DNA from: Diabrotica undecimpunctata
Lineage: Eukaryota; Arthropoda; Insecta; Coleoptera; Chrysomelidae
DNA: 64,000 bases
Direction of reading: 5' to 3'
NCBI RefSeq assembly: GCF_040954645.1
Contig: NC_092810.1
Location: 9,160,185 to 9,224,184 of the forward strand
Part shown: in pieces, positions 1-11,533 of the stretch
How positions within the stretch are numbered: the first letter of the stretch is position 1
How the letters are laid out: the number at the start of each line of letters is the position of its first letter
Position numbers and translations under genes: made by a program
The notes under the pieces: generated by a model
The model's database searches: none
The model's input: the letters and a program-made list of their open reading frames with translations, nothing else
Told to the model about the DNA's origin: nothing

Positions 1-799
1 TGTGATGTTCGAGATATTATTCATTTTATAGTTTTTTCAAATTTGAGAAGTAAAAAAATCGAATTTTTTTAATTTTCAAAAACTCTTTGTTAAAATTTGA
101 CTAATTTAATGTTGTAAAATTAATTATAACAACAAAATGAACAATACGGCGACGTTGCGACATATTAATTTATCTATAAAAGAAGTGTGCAAAATTTGGA
201 AAAGATCGATCAAGTAATTTTTGAGATACAATGATCAACGACTTGAAAAAAATTATTTCGAGAAAAACAAACGGTTTTCCTTTGTTATGTTGTCTACTAA
301 CTCCCATTTTTCGACGAATAACATACAAGGAATTAAACTAAGGGAATATGGAAAAATCCAGACCCTTTGAAAAGAGGATTCCCCCAATCTATAGCTCAAA
401 TACGAAAGGTTGCTAAGTACCTAAGAGCCAAGAAACTAAACTAAACGAAGAAGAAGAAAAGATATAACCTCACAACAACTTTGACTCTTTTCGACCAAAT
501 TCCATTGCCATTAATTCGGGTTAAATCCATATATTCAAAATATTTAAATCTTTTAATTGCACACTGTCTCATTGCAAATTTCTTTTACTAACCAATTTTT
601 ATTCCAGAATAACAAGCAATTAAAAGTTTTTGCAAATCGAACTGATAAATAAGTAGGTACATCACATATTATTTTATGAACTAGATTACTATGTTACATC
701 AAGGAGATCCTGTGAAAATGTTTTTAGTAAGTTATTTAATATTCAATGATATGTTTAATATTTTGACTATAACTAAAAGAAAAAAAAATGTTTTATAGA
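1..799. other. AT-rich non-coding stretch
   Basis: No coding exon is recognisable here. A short GAA-rich run near 448-462 resembles the 3' tail of LINE copies seen elsewhere in the window, but no reverse-transcriptase motif precedes it clearly enough to call. Confidence 0.4.
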
Positions 800-2859
800 C
801 AGTACATTCAACCAACTTACACATTTAAACGATTAACGGAATTCTCAGAAAACCTTTGGTTGTAGTTAAAGGCACGGTAAACTGCACTGGAGTTCTCCAT
901 AATCTTTTTAAGTACTTACTTTGTTTAGAATATTTTTGCCTGTATTATCAGTTAGAGTTAATTTGTATAAAATAAGGAGCAAAAATTCAAATGGAATTTT
1001 AAATATTATTGTTTATTTTGCTAATAATGAATATATAAATATAATGGTTAACCTGTTGTACAATTATTTTGTAAATAACATTATATTAGTGTTCGTACTG
1101 ATTATTAAATTTATAAATCATTATCGTCACTAAATTTTGGTTGTTTCTCCAAATTCTCCGAATAGTAAGGTGCATTATCTAAAACTATAACTGATGGTTC
1201 ACTCAGACTAGGTAACAGTTTCTCCTGAAGCCATTTAACAAGCATATCTGCATTCATGTTTGCATGGTAAATCTCTGAACACGAACAAATTCATCTCCAA
1301 ACTGCCAAAAAGCCTGGAATGACAACCAGGGAGAAACAAAACGGGGATGGAAACAACGATTCTTGTTCCTTATCTTCTGGAACCTCACTTAAACTGCAAC
1401 TGAACCATTAAACTGATTAAACTGCTACACATTTTCCATGAAAAGGAACAAAAGAGAAAACTTTCAAATTCGACGTAGAATTTGGACATAAGGACATAGC
1501 GAGAGTGAACAATTATCTTGCCGACAAAAACTTCTCAGCGATCTCAATGAATGTTTATTTGAAACGCAGAATATTTAGGAGTTTCGATCAAAGAAAAGAT
1601 CAAAGAATTTGCGTGATATAAATAAACTTTAAAATTGTTTACATTAATTTCGGCGACGTAAAAAGAACGAAATACTATTTGGGTTTTAACTCGTACGATA
1701 GGAACAGAGAAACATGGAAAACATTCTACAATTTTGAAGACAAAATTAAATCTGCGTTTTCTATAAAGCCTTCTTTCGTTCTTGCATGAAGAATGATGTG
1801 TCTTTTGCCTTCGCTATAAGTGTGTTTTATTGATTTTATGCTGTCGTCTTGCCAAATTCTTTTAATTTCACCCTTTGCAAATATCCAGGTCTCATCTAAG
1901 TATACGAATGTTGCATTTTTAGATTTAAGTGTAGTATATTCTCTCAAAAATTTAATTCTTTTGTAAACCACATTACTTCTTTCGCATAGAAGTAACCTAT
2001 TATTTTCTTTTTTAAATTTAAATCATAAATCTCTCAACGCTTTCCAAAGGCTTAATTTCAAAAACTTGTCTTTCTCTTATTTTGGCCAGTAAAGACTGAC
2101 ATGTTGATTGTTTTCATGCATTCGATACAAAATATTGCGAATTTAAAATTTTTCTCCATCAGGTAAGTCAATGCTCCTAGAACGTTTACGAGTTGTTTTC
2201 TTGTCTTCGTGATACTCAGTCACAGTAAGATCTTCTTGAGAATCTCTGACAGTCTTCATTGCATTATTTTGCTTACTTTTACTTATCCCGAGTGCGTTAC
2301 AAACGCGTTGATTTATACATAATAATGACTTAAAAGGTCCACCATTGTCTCTTTCCATGGTAAAGTATTTATGCACATTTGCAATTAGTTCATCAATATC
2401 CAACTTACATCTAGGCATGATGGTCACTTGAAACTACACGTTTGAATTACAATATACTGAGTTTAGATCAATATGATAGAAAATTTCTAACTGTTGTGCT
2501 TGAGAGGTAAAATATAATATAATCTCTTACAAAAATCCTAAATACATTAAGCAAATTAGCCTAATGATCATTAGGATGCCGATTGTAATTTAATTATGTT
2601 TGATAAAAAGTTTAGAAATGGTTGGAAACCGTACATAAACATGTAATCAAAAGAACACTGTTTATTAAAAAAAATGTAACAAAATATGCAAACTATGAAC
2701 AACGGGTTAATGGCATATATTTATTTTATACCTAAAATTTAGCAAAGTGTTAAACATTATGGAGAACACCAGTGCAGTTTACCGTGCCTTTTACTACAAC
2801 GAAAAGTTTTCTGCGAATTCCGCTAATCATTTAGAGGCGTAAGTTGGTTGAATGTACTA
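800..2859 (-). mobile_element. Tc1/mariner-IS630-type DNA transposon with ~107-bp inverted ends
   Basis: The first ~107 bases (800-906) and last ~107 bases (2753-2859) are imperfect inverted copies; each contains GGCACGGTAAACTGCACTGG. Between them, the minus strand carries remnants of an IS630-type DDE transposase. The ends, the ~2.06 kb size and the enclosed transposase agree with a single cut-and-paste element. The expected TA duplication is not clean because the outermost bases have diverged. Confidence 0.8.
1141..2427 (-). pseudogene. decayed IS630/mariner-type transposase
   Basis: Read on the minus strand, 2427-2143 gives a basic N-terminal helix-turn-helix-like part starting near MPRCKLDIDEL. 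1971-1726 gives the first catalytic block (FVYLDETWIF, then GKRHIILHA). About 1290-1141 gives the second block (VIVLDNAPYYS). The blocks lie in different frames with stops and deletions between them, and the third catalytic acidic block is missing. The same family occurs as a second broken copy at 24.0-25.4 kb. It is not expected to be active. Confidence 0.75.
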
Positions 2860-3949
2860 TATCTACTAGATGTCAAAAACTGTTGCTGTCTCAATCAATT
2901 TGAAAAACAACTGTTGCACTTACTCAGTAATAGTTGTATAAAATTTTGTCTCTACTTAAAACCTGAGATATTTCAAATATAAATCAAAATAAAGATATAA
3001 AGGTAAAGATCACAGAGGGGAACTTTTAGGTACATTACACGGATTGTAAGGCATTGCTAGAGAGACTTTTGTAACAAATATATCATATCATATCAGCTAT
3101 ATACAGTAGACAGTAATTTTTTAAATGAAATTTAGAAGAGGCAGAGAATGCTGAATTAAAAGTTTAAGTGTAAAGATTTGAAAAATATAGCACAAATGAT
3201 AAATAATTTTCTAGAAGAAATAAGCTTAGAAAAGTACTTTTAATGAGGAAAAAGGCTAGGAAATGCATGAAGGTAGTAATGTTTTTCGTTAGATTACTTT
3301 TTTTGTAAATTTATAACTACTATATAATATTAAAACACACATAATAAGAACTATGTTTCAACTTATACTGTGAAAGGTTTTTTACCATTTAAAATCAAAC
3401 TGGATAAATTAAATTATACTTTCAACGTCCATAACATCATTTTCTGTAGGTAGATATATGTCTGTATCATACTCTATTTCTATTAGACCTATAGCTTGTC
3501 CATTATTCGCAACATGCTTTCCTGCGATGTAGTTTACCACCTATACCTTCATATTTTGGGAGGCCTTCTTAATAAATGGTCGATGGCTTGTACGTTTGTG
3601 TTCGCGCATCAATCAACTTCTCTCGTTCCTTACTATATTCCTAAGAGTCTTTTCCGCTATTATTCTGTTTTTTATACTTTTGATTCAATTCTACTTATCA
3701 ACTATTATTTTGGTACTGTTTAGTTTAGGTTCTTGAATAAATAAAGTCACTATTTAATAGAATATATTTATTCTAGTTTTGACATATACTTTGTAACATT
3801 ATTGGTTCTCCCACAGAATCATAATCTAACCTAATCCACAAAATCCTCCCTTCTCATCCCCACTGTTCCTACCTAGTAGGCAACCACAGATACACTAACA
3901 CAACAGATAGGTACCGTACCTGTGTATAGGTCTTATAACTGTTTTTTTT
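2860..3949. other. intergenic AT-rich DNA, no assignable gene
   Basis: No exon or element is recognised. A short open stretch on the minus strand near 3408-3490 reads as an acidic peptide ending in a stop, but it has no family signature. It could be the end of an unrecognised element. Confidence 0.35.
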
Positions 3950-4850
3950 ACATTTTCCTAGTTTTGTAGGTGTCCATTGAAATATTTTCCTGGCCATCTA
4001 TCCTCTTGCATTCTCTTAACATGGCCAAAAACAAGTTAAGTATCTTCTTTCAATCTCTTCTTGTATATTTCTACCTATATACATTTCACTTGTTACATGC
4101 CTCTTTTGGAATTATTTTCAATTTTGCTCTTTGACAACTCTTTCTCATAAAATTCAAACATTGGAGCCGTATAGGGTAATACTTTCAAGTATAGTTTTAT
4201 AAATGTATTTTTCCTGTCCCTTTTTATTGATCTCTCAAAAAGGAGAGAATTTAGTGCCCGAATAGTGGCTCCGTTTTTGGTAATTCTACTTTATATTTCA
4301 TCTATACATTTTATGCTTTCCGTATCTAAAATCAGATCTTTTTATACTGTTTCTGGATACCAGGTGTTCACAGATATGTTCATGGTAAGGTCCAGGGCTT
4401 CGTATTCTTCATTTAGTCTACTTATTGTATAATTGATATCATCTTGATCAATTGCGCTTTGGTCATCCGCGAAGAATAAAGTCAAAAACATGCTAACAGT
4501 TGCATAAAGCCAATACTTCTGTCTCAGTTATAGTGGATAAGCGAAATATAAGGCTGTCTTCATTCTACTGAAACATCCTCTACTTTTAGGAATTTTTCGA
4601 AAAGTTGTTGGAGCATTTCTAGTAATGTTACTGAGCCAAACCGTACTAGCTCTAGATTTATTCCTCCTAGATCTGCAGATTTCCGCAGTATTGTTCCTTT
4701 TGCAGATCTTTCGATTCCAAGCTTAAATTCATCCTTTCACCTGTTGGATAATCTCCTCATTCTCTAGAAAATTTTCTGGCATTTCTGTCTTAGTACTTAG
4801 TAAAGTGCTCCATCCTCTATTTATCGATATGATAGTTATTAGTACTGTGT
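3950..4850 (-). pseudogene. RTE-like LINE reverse-transcriptase remnant
   Basis: On the minus strand the region reads, with several frameshifts, as the thumb and palm of a non-LTR reverse transcriptase. It begins with a GGINLELVRFGSV-like block near 4650, followed by FFADDQSAIDQDD near 4480 (the FADD/YADD metal-binding box). A diverged LPYTAP stretch and an HVKRMQEDRWPGK-like C-terminal block follow towards 3980. Stops and small deletions are frequent, so this is an old fossil. Family assignment is by motif only. Confidence 0.65.
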
Positions 4851-5850
4851 TTTTATTATTCGTCCTGATGTTTTTAGGGACTTTCAGGTTTCAGAGCTTT
4901 TAGTAACTCCAATGTGGTTATCTATATAGTTACATTTATTTTGACAGATACTGTACTTCTTCTTGGGTACTTCTTGTTTAATTGTTTTAGTCATTTGCTT
5001 TTACTCTTCTCTTGTTCGTTCGCATTTAATTTGAAATCTATATATGTATATAACCTCTTTCTTTTTCTTAATCGATTCTTTAGTGTTTTCCCCACCGTAC
5101 GGTTTACCCGCCTTTTTGTCTGTTCTTTCTAGGGCTTCCTCCGCTGCTATAACAAACATAAAAGTCTTGAACGAACAGAAAGAAAACAGAAATAAATTAG
5201 TGGCATCCCAACACAAATAGGTTTTTGATATTTCTTATAGCTCTTGTACTCGATGAAAAATAAAGAACAATGGAATTCAGAAAAAAAGCAACATTTACAA
5301 TAATTCGACAAAAGTTGATACATATTCTTAAATTAACATGCAGCGACTCAAAATGATATTTTTAGAATTAACAATTGTTTACATTTAGCAAATGTAGGTA
5401 GCTGGCTATTCTTAAATATATTTTATAATATAACCTAGTTACAGATAATCTGTGATACTACTTTAACCTAAAGCTAACATATTTTTATTGCAAAAATCGA
5501 GGATTTTGAAGCAATATGAATTTAAGTGTACTGATGAAATCATTATTTTATCGTTTCAAAAGCGAATTAGTCAAACCAGATGTTCCTTTTGGGATGAAAG
5601 CAATCTTCTTTTAGTAAAACCAGAGTTTACCATGGTTTTAACTGATGCTACTATACCTCAACTCAATATTTGATGCTGTAACTTGGTGTTGTTTTTTCCA
5701 ATTTACTTATTTTTTTTAACATGAGTCGATATAGAGAATTGCTTCTAATATAATATAAATGAATAATTCACAGGAGGAAATCATCTACAAACATCACTTA
5801 GATGGTAAGGCTATTTGGCACGTGGGTAAGAAAATTTATTGAAGATTGTA
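4851..5850. other. no assignable feature
   Basis: AT-rich sequence. Short open frames on both strands between 4914 and 5673 show no recognisable domain, start context or splice pairing, and I treat them as chance ORFs. Confidence 0.4.
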
Positions 5851-5852
5851 AA

Positions 5853-6560
5853 CTATGTAGGGAGCTTCAATACGATAATGGCAATTTTGAAATCTCCTAG
5901 CAGGATGTTCACTTCTTGTTTTTCGGTGTATTTTAGGGATTCTTTCAATTGTTCATAGAATATTTCTATTTCCTGCTCTGAGCTTTTCGAAGTTGGAGCA
6001 TATGCTTGAATAATGTTCACGTTAACTGGTTTAGCATTAATTTTGAGTACTGCAACTCTATCTGATATTCCTATAAAACTAAGTAAACATTTGTTAACTT
6101 CTTTATTTACTATTATAGCCACTCCGTTTTTGTTTCTTTTTGTAGTATCTCCACAGTGGTATATTGTGTGGTTTTCTATTTGTTCTAAGTTGATGTTGAG
6201 TCTTCGCATTTCTTTAATTACGTTATTTACTTTTCCGGCCTGGAATAGACTTCGTCCATTCCATGTACCAATCTTCTTATCATGCTTAAATCTAAATATT
6301 TGTGGCAACCGGGGGATTCTTAGCACCCTCTCCCCACCTAAGGGGTGCCCGGGACTAAGGGCCGTTTCTATATTGACTTGATCCATTGTGATTATACTAG
6401 GGAAAGTTAATTGGGGTGGTTTCCCGTTGCCTTCCCCAATGATTTTTCTTTCGTGTGAGGTTTACTCCTTGGGAATGGATATGTGAGAGGATTTATTTGT
6501 TTTCGGTAGGGATCTTAAGGTGGGGAGATGAATTCCCCCGGCACGGGTTGGGGGATAGCA
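5853..6560 (-). pseudogene. LINE 5' end with start of endonuclease ORF
   Basis: The minus strand starts with a G/C-richer leader (6560 to ~6390). An ATG at 6386 then opens a 177-codon frame whose GTWNGRSLFQAGK, NGVAIIVNKE and NIIQAYAPTS blocks are typical of the apurinic-type endonuclease domain of RTE-like LINEs. The frame stops at 5853 before the catalytic DxN/SDH part is complete, so the copy is 3'-truncated. It directly follows the 3' tail of another copy in the same orientation. Confidence 0.75.
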
Positions 6561-6574
6561 ATGGCTCGCGTGGG

Positions 6575-7470
6575 CAGGGTTCATCATCATCATTGGCTTT
6601 TACAAATCTTCGTGAGTTTTTGCCGCGTTTACTATTGCCTTCCATTGATTCCGATCCTGTGCTATTATTTCCCATGGCCTTACTTCCATCTTCTCCAGGT
6701 CTTCCCTGACTGCGTCTTTACACCTTTTTCTAGGCCTTCCTGTCGATCTTCTACCATCTGGTTTTTCCCAAAACACATTGCTAATCAGTCTGTCGTCATC
6801 ACTTCGTACCACGTGGCCTGCCCATCTTAATCTATTGGCTTTTATGTATCTTACGATGTTTCCTTTCCCGAAGAGAGTCTCTATTTCATTGTTGGATCTG
6901 CTCCTCCATTCATTTGTCACGCTGTCCCTGCAAGGACCATATATAATTCGCAGGATTTTGCGTTCCCATACTAATAGCTTATTGATTTCTTTCTTTCTTA
7001 ATGTCCATGTTTCACTTCCATATGTCACTGCTGGTCGTATTATGGTTTTGTACATTTGGATTTTGGCACGCCTTGAGAGAAGCTTTGACCTCATTAGATG
7101 TTGAATGGCAAAGAATGATTTATTCCCCGCCAGTATTCGTATTTCAACCTCCCGTTCTCCTATATTTTCACTGGTAATTGTTGCTCCTAGGTATTTGAAT
7201 TCTTTGACCACCTCAAAATTATGATCGTTTATGGTAATGTTTTGTCTTATTCGCTGTCGTTCCTTTTTTGATACGACCATGTATTTAGTTTTTTCTTCGT
7301 TTATTTTCAGGCCTACGCTTAGTGTTGCTTCTTCAAAGTTCGATACTATATCCTTAACTTCCAGTGTTGTCTGTGCTACTGCATCTACATCATCTGCAAA
7401 TGCGAGAATAATCTTTGCTCCTCTGGCAGTTATGTCTGATTTGACTATGGTATAGATTTTTCGTTATATA
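6575..7470 (-). pseudogene. RTE-like LINE 3' part (reverse-transcriptase C-terminus, ATG-repeat tail)
   Basis: A 226-codon minus-strand frame (7280-6600) shows FKYLGATITSEN, MYKTIIRPAVTYGSETW, RLRWAGHV and GRPRKRCKD in order. This is the conserved C-terminal region of RTE-like reverse transcriptases. Upstream bases to ~7470 continue the homology, including a DDVDAVA-like block, in a shifted frame. The copy ends in a short (ATG)n run at about 6580-6593, the expected 3' tail. It is 5'-truncated. Confidence 0.8.
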
Positions 7471-8000
7471 GTGGGCAGGGTTGCATACCTGAAGTAGATC
7501 TATCTCATACCGGTATCGTACAAGAGTATCTACCCGACACCACATTATAATAAAATTAATAATAATGTGTCTCTTGTTTGTTGGTAGGTATTAGTAGGTA
7601 CGAGATTCCACTGCAAGATCATTATGTTAACAACGTAGTTAATCAAACTCACATTTACATACGTTTAAGAATAGGAGAATACATTGATAACATGTTGCCA
7701 ATCAAAAAGTGGCCACAAATAGTTTTAATTCAATTAATGTTAACAAAAGTTTTGTTCATTTATTTTGTTTTAATAAAATTACGCTGCTCATGACGTATAT
7801 GCATGTTTTTATATCAAATTAAAGTTATTTCTTTTTATAATAATGTAATAAGGTTGTCTGAGGAAAAATAGTCGCAAATCAGGGTTGCCAGCTGTTAAAA
7901 ACGCAAGGTATCAAAGATAAAACAAAAGAGAGCTAATTTAAATTAAGTTGAGTGTCAATTCAAGACCATGGCATATTTTCTTTAAAACATACCTTACGAT
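7471..8000. other. no assignable gene
   Basis: AT-rich DNA. A 71-codon open frame at 7578-7793 has no recognisable domain, no splice context and no cysteine or membrane pattern. I regard it as chance. Confidence 0.35.
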
Positions 8001-8004
8001 AATA

Positions 8005-8150
8005 TAAAGATTCGAAAACTACAATATCTTGGTCGCGTCCTGAGGACAAAATTCCAGCTGTTGGTAATAGCTTTAGACTTTAGAAGAAGACGAATTACAT
8101 GGCTTTGAAATCTAAGAGAGTTGTTTAATTACTCGTTCAACCAACTTTTA
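8005..8150 (+). pseudogene. short LINE 3' fragment
   Basis: The plus strand reads IRKLQYLGRVLR then FRRRRITWL. This matches the extreme C-terminal block of the LINE family whose full-length RT lies at 47.5-49.0 kb (there LEYLGHIMR and GRRRISWLRN). Only about 40 codons remain, with stops. Confidence 0.5.
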
Positions 8151-8789
8151 AAATAATAGTCAACGAAATAAAACTGATTATAATGAATCTAAAGTAAGTA
8201 TATATGCATATGTTAGGTATATACTTCTTGGTAAATTTTTCATAAGTTTTTTCTCATTGATAAAAATAAATGTGGCTGGTAAATAATGAATTCATCAGTA
8301 CAATACGAAATATTTTTCTCTGGCTCGTGTCCAACTGTCTTTTTTGAAAACCATGTGTGTTAAAAAAGTAACTGTGACATTCATCTTCATCCCATAAGCT
8401 GTCAAATTTCCTAAATAAGGAACAAAAACGTTAATCCGAAATAGCAATACCTCCCTTTATAGATTACGCATAAATTATTTATTTATATTAGTTGTTAAAT
8501 ATATTTGTTGTGTATAAAGAACATTAAGAGTAGTTATAGCATTTTGTATTATACTTTTTTGGATTTTTGTTAGAGCTATAATAAAATGGCGTATATTTGG
8601 ATGTTACCTTGTCTTATTTATTTCCACTTAACTATCTTATAACAGAACTAATAGAGTAGTAATCAAAAATACAAATTCGTCGAAAATACGAACTTTTGGG
8701 CTAACAATAATTTGGTCAATTTTAGTTGTATTAATGTTTCAAATCGATGCAAAATTCAACGGCCATTATATCTAAGAACCAGATAGGCC
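8151..8789. other. AT-rich non-coding stretch
   Basis: No exon, element end or RNA feature is recognised between the LINE fragment and the start of the pogo-type transposon. Confidence 0.4.
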
Positions 8790-9298
8790 CACAGTACCGG
8801 CCGGCATACAGTACCGGCCAGTTGAAAGTTCTACAAACCTATAATAGATGGTACGGTGATGATTATCGGTATTAGTGCTAGACACTCCTATAAGTACAAG
8901 CCCAGCGCGGTGTCAACTTGTCGCTACAGGATTCTTGTCAGTGCAAAGATTTGTGTTGGGCATCATAGACGTACACTGCATATTTAAAATTCTGTTGGTG
9001 ATTTTCAACATTTAAAGATCCAGTTTAAAACAAATAACTCCTGGTATGTATAGTGTACTTATATAACTATAAAAAAGTATACTTTAAATCAATATTTGTG
9101 CGTTTGTTTTTACCTGTAAACAAACTTATTTTTTTTTTTCCTTTCCTCCAGTACCGGCCACTGCATTGTCCTGCAGTACCGCCCAATAATAAAGTTCGTT
9201 TTTAAAAGATTTCTTTTACTTACAGGTACGCAAAAATGCCAAGTGATAAAAATAATGTTCATGTGAGGCAAAAAAAGGGCAGCTAGGATCCTGCGAAC

Positions 9299-10495
9299 AT
9301 GCGAAAAGCCGTGGAAAAGGTACTGAATAATGAGATGAGTGCACGCCAAGCTGCCGAACGCTATCAGATACCACGAAATACATTGAATGACAGAGTACGT
9401 GCTATTAAAAATAATAAAGAGATATCCATTGAGCCAGTTATGGGTCGTTTTCACAATACTTTTTCACCTGAACATGAAGAAACATTGGCGACACATGTTA
9501 AAGACTTGGCTAATAGACTAATGCCTTTAAACAGGCAAGAATTTTTACGTCTTGCTTTTCAACTGGCAGAGAAGTTGAAGTTACCTCACCAGTTTAATAA
9601 AGAAAAAGAAATGGCAGGGAAAAACTATTATTATTCTTTTATGAAAAGACATAGTGATTTATCATTGCGGAGTGCTGAATCAACAAGCTTGATGAGAGCA
9701 GTAGGATTTAACAGACCTCAGGTTGAGCGTTTCTTTGATGGTTTAGAAACTTTGATACAGAGGTTTAAATTCACTCCTTATAAAATATGGAATTGCGACG
9801 AGACTGGTGTCAGCATTGTCCAAAAACATGCCAAAGTTTTAGCTACTAAAAACCAAAAACAAGTAGGAAAACTGACTTCAGCAGAACGTGGAAAGAACGT
9901 GACGGTGCTTTTTGCAATGAGCGCTGGAGGTCATTTTGTTCCACCATATTTTATATTTCCACGAGTCCGAATGAATGAAAGACTAATGGTTAACGCCCCA
10001 AATGAGAGCGTAGGCGAAGCTCAGCCAAACGGCTGGATGAATGCCGAATTATTTTTAAAATGGATCCATCATTTTGTGCAGTATTCTAATCCTACAGCCG
10101 AGAATCCAGTTCTCCTGATTTTAGATGGACATGCGAGTCATAAGGACTTAGATGTTATTGAATTTGCTCGGAAAAATAACATCCATATGCTTAGCACCCC
10201 ACCACATACGACCCATAAGCTACAGCCACTAGATCGTACGTTCATGAAGCCATTTAAATCTGCTTATAATAATGCATGTGACTTGTGGATGAGATTAAAT
10301 CCCGGTATTAGAATCAGTGAATACGAGATTGCTGGCTTAGTTGCTTCAGCTTTTAATCGAGTTTCTCGAATGGAAATCGCAGTTAGTGGCTTTCGTTGCA
10401 CAGGCATACACCCCTTTGATAAAAATGTCTTTAATTATTTGGACTTTATTTGTTCTAACATAACCAGAACCAACATCTACTACTCCTGCTCCTGA
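9299..10495 (+). CDS. pogo-type transposase (psq helix-turn-helix plus DDE domain)
   Basis: This is a 398-codon open frame. Residues 1-45 form a psq-type helix-turn-helix (SARQAAERYQIPRNTLNDR). A CENP-B-like DNA-binding segment lies around 55-135. The DDE_1 domain follows: WNCDETG at ~165 (first Asp), LLILDGHASH at ~275 (second Asp), then PPHTTHKLQPLDRTFMKPFK at ~300-320 with the third Asp in PLDR. All three acidic residues are present. The frame ends after a one-base shift near 10445-10460, beyond which the coding potential continues in another frame into the PHD part. Function would be cut-and-paste transposition at TA. The clean catalytic core suggests a fairly young copy or a translated product. 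Confidence 0.85.
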   Translation: MRKAVEKVLNNEMSARQAAERYQIPRNTLNDRVRAIKNNKEISIEPVMGRFHNTFSPEHEETLATHVKDLANRLMPLNRQEFLRLAFQLAEKLKLPHQFNKEKEMAGKNYYYSFMKRHSDLSLRSAESTSLMRAVGFNRPQVERFFDGLETLIQRFKFTPYKIWNCDETGVSIVQKHAKVLATKNQKQVGKLTSAERGKNVTVLFAMSAGGHFVPPYFIFPRVRMNERLMVNAPNESVGEAQPNGWMNAELFLKWIHHFVQYSNPTAENPVLLILDGHASHKDLDVIEFARKNNIHMLSTPPHTTHKLQPLDRTFMKPFKSAYNNACDLWMRLNPGIRISEYEIAGLVASAFNRVSRMEIAVSGFRCTGIHPFDKNVFNYLDFICSNITRTNIYYSCS

Positions 10496-11099
10496 TCTCG
10501 TAGCCCATATTACAAATTCTGTGCATTCCGACAACCAAACTACTCTTGCTAATGGAGAATCACAAATTGCTTTTTTGCGGCAATTAGAATCTCAAGAAGA
10601 AGCTACAATTGACCTATCCACAGACAATTTTAAAGCTGCACTTACAGAACTCTCACCGGTTCCTGATGCTTCTAAAAGAAGAGCAACTGCCCGGAGTCGT
10701 AAAGCTGAAAAAAGCGAAATTATAACTGGTTCTCCATACAAAAAAATGCTGGAAGAGAAAAAAGCAGGCAAAACAAGCGTCGAATCACTTAAACGAGGGA
10801 AGAATTTACTTGTGGAAAATGACGTTAACAAAAAAAATAAGGTCTCAGGAAAATATGTTCAAAAAGGTAAAAGCTTGTTGTCAGGAAGATATGTTAGTAA
10901 GAAAAGTAGGAAAAATAAAGATGAAAACCTACCTCCTCCTAGCAGACCGGTTGAAGAAGAGACAGTTTGTCCTTTGTGCACTGAATCTCATGAAGAGGAT
11001 TGGATACAGTGTGTAAACTGTAATATTTGGGTTCATGAGGCTTGTGCGAACATATCAGAGCTATCCAAACAATATATTTGTGATTTCTGTATTGTTTAA
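10462..11099 (+). CDS. C-terminal PHD-finger part of the pogo-type transposase
   Basis: This open frame follows the transposase in a different frame, directly after a TAA near 10460, and runs to the stop at 11097-11099. It starts with a Pro/Thr-rich linker and continues through a Lys-rich, probably disordered segment. It ends in a C4HC3 zinc finger: CPLC, then WIQCVNC, WVHEAC and CDFC, the spacing of a PHD finger. In relatives the finger is joined to the DDE domain, so the frame change is probably a single-base indel that splits one original ORF. An ATG at 10521 could start it separately, but no splice pair is needed to explain the layout. PHD fingers bind histone tails, so the finger may guide target choice (inference). 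Confidence 0.7.
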
Positions 11100-11323
11100 T
11101 TGGTAATATATTTACTGGCCGGTACTGGAGGCCAATTTTATAAAGTTTGATTTTTCCTTATCTTTAATTTTCATTAATAAAGTGATTATTTTGAAACATT
11201 ATGATTGTTTATTACTTTCATTGACAGCATAATAGTCCTTTCATACATGACAGGAAGTATTAAACATGTACCTTTTAGCATTTTGATTTTTTTGTTGATA
11301 AACCTTAAGGTGACGGTACTGTA

Positions 11324-11533
11324 GGACTCTCCCCTAATAGCGGTCTTCGGTAGTGGTGCGAACTCCAATCTCCAAGCTTAAGATTGCTCATTTGTTTTGC
11401 TTGAATACGCCCCATTTGTCACGTGCACGCGAACCGTTTCTCGCCGAAAATGACGCACTATTTTTATTGAGGTTTAAGTTCCAGTTGATAGGTAAGTAAT
11501 TTAGGTTAGTTTATTTAAGATTTAGCAGCAAAT
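11324..11533. other. short spacer without gene
   Basis: Nothing is recognised between the pogo-type element and the split LINE fragment. Confidence 0.4.

Larger units (their letters stand above)
8790..11323 (+). mobile_element. pogo-superfamily DNA transposon with CAGTACCGGCC terminal motifs
   Basis: The motif CAGTACCGGCC occurs at 8792, 8809 and 9149, with a variant at 9174. It occurs inverted at 11115-11128 and, diverged, near 11313-11322. These bracket a nearly intact pogo-type transposase and a PHD-finger ORF. The repeated motif at both ends is best explained as terminal and subterminal transposase-binding sites. The exact outer boundary and TA duplication are uncertain: outer limits (8790 and 11323) or inner ones (8809 and 11128) are both possible. 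Confidence 0.65.

Noticed and set aside
921..1133. 70-codon plus-strand open frame rich in Ile, Asn and Tyr
   Set aside because: It lies inside the inverted-repeat element on the strand opposite its transposase. The composition is what AT-rich DNA gives by chance.
6013..6381. 122-codon plus-strand frame with hydrophobic segments
   Set aside because: It is the complementary-strand shadow of the LINE endonuclease ORF at 5853-6386; the minus-strand reading has clear domain motifs.
8790..11323. Domesticated host gene derived from a pogo transposase
   Set aside because: Terminal motifs bracket it, there are no introns, and a frameshift breaks the ORF, all of which fit a recent mobile copy rather than a domesticated gene.
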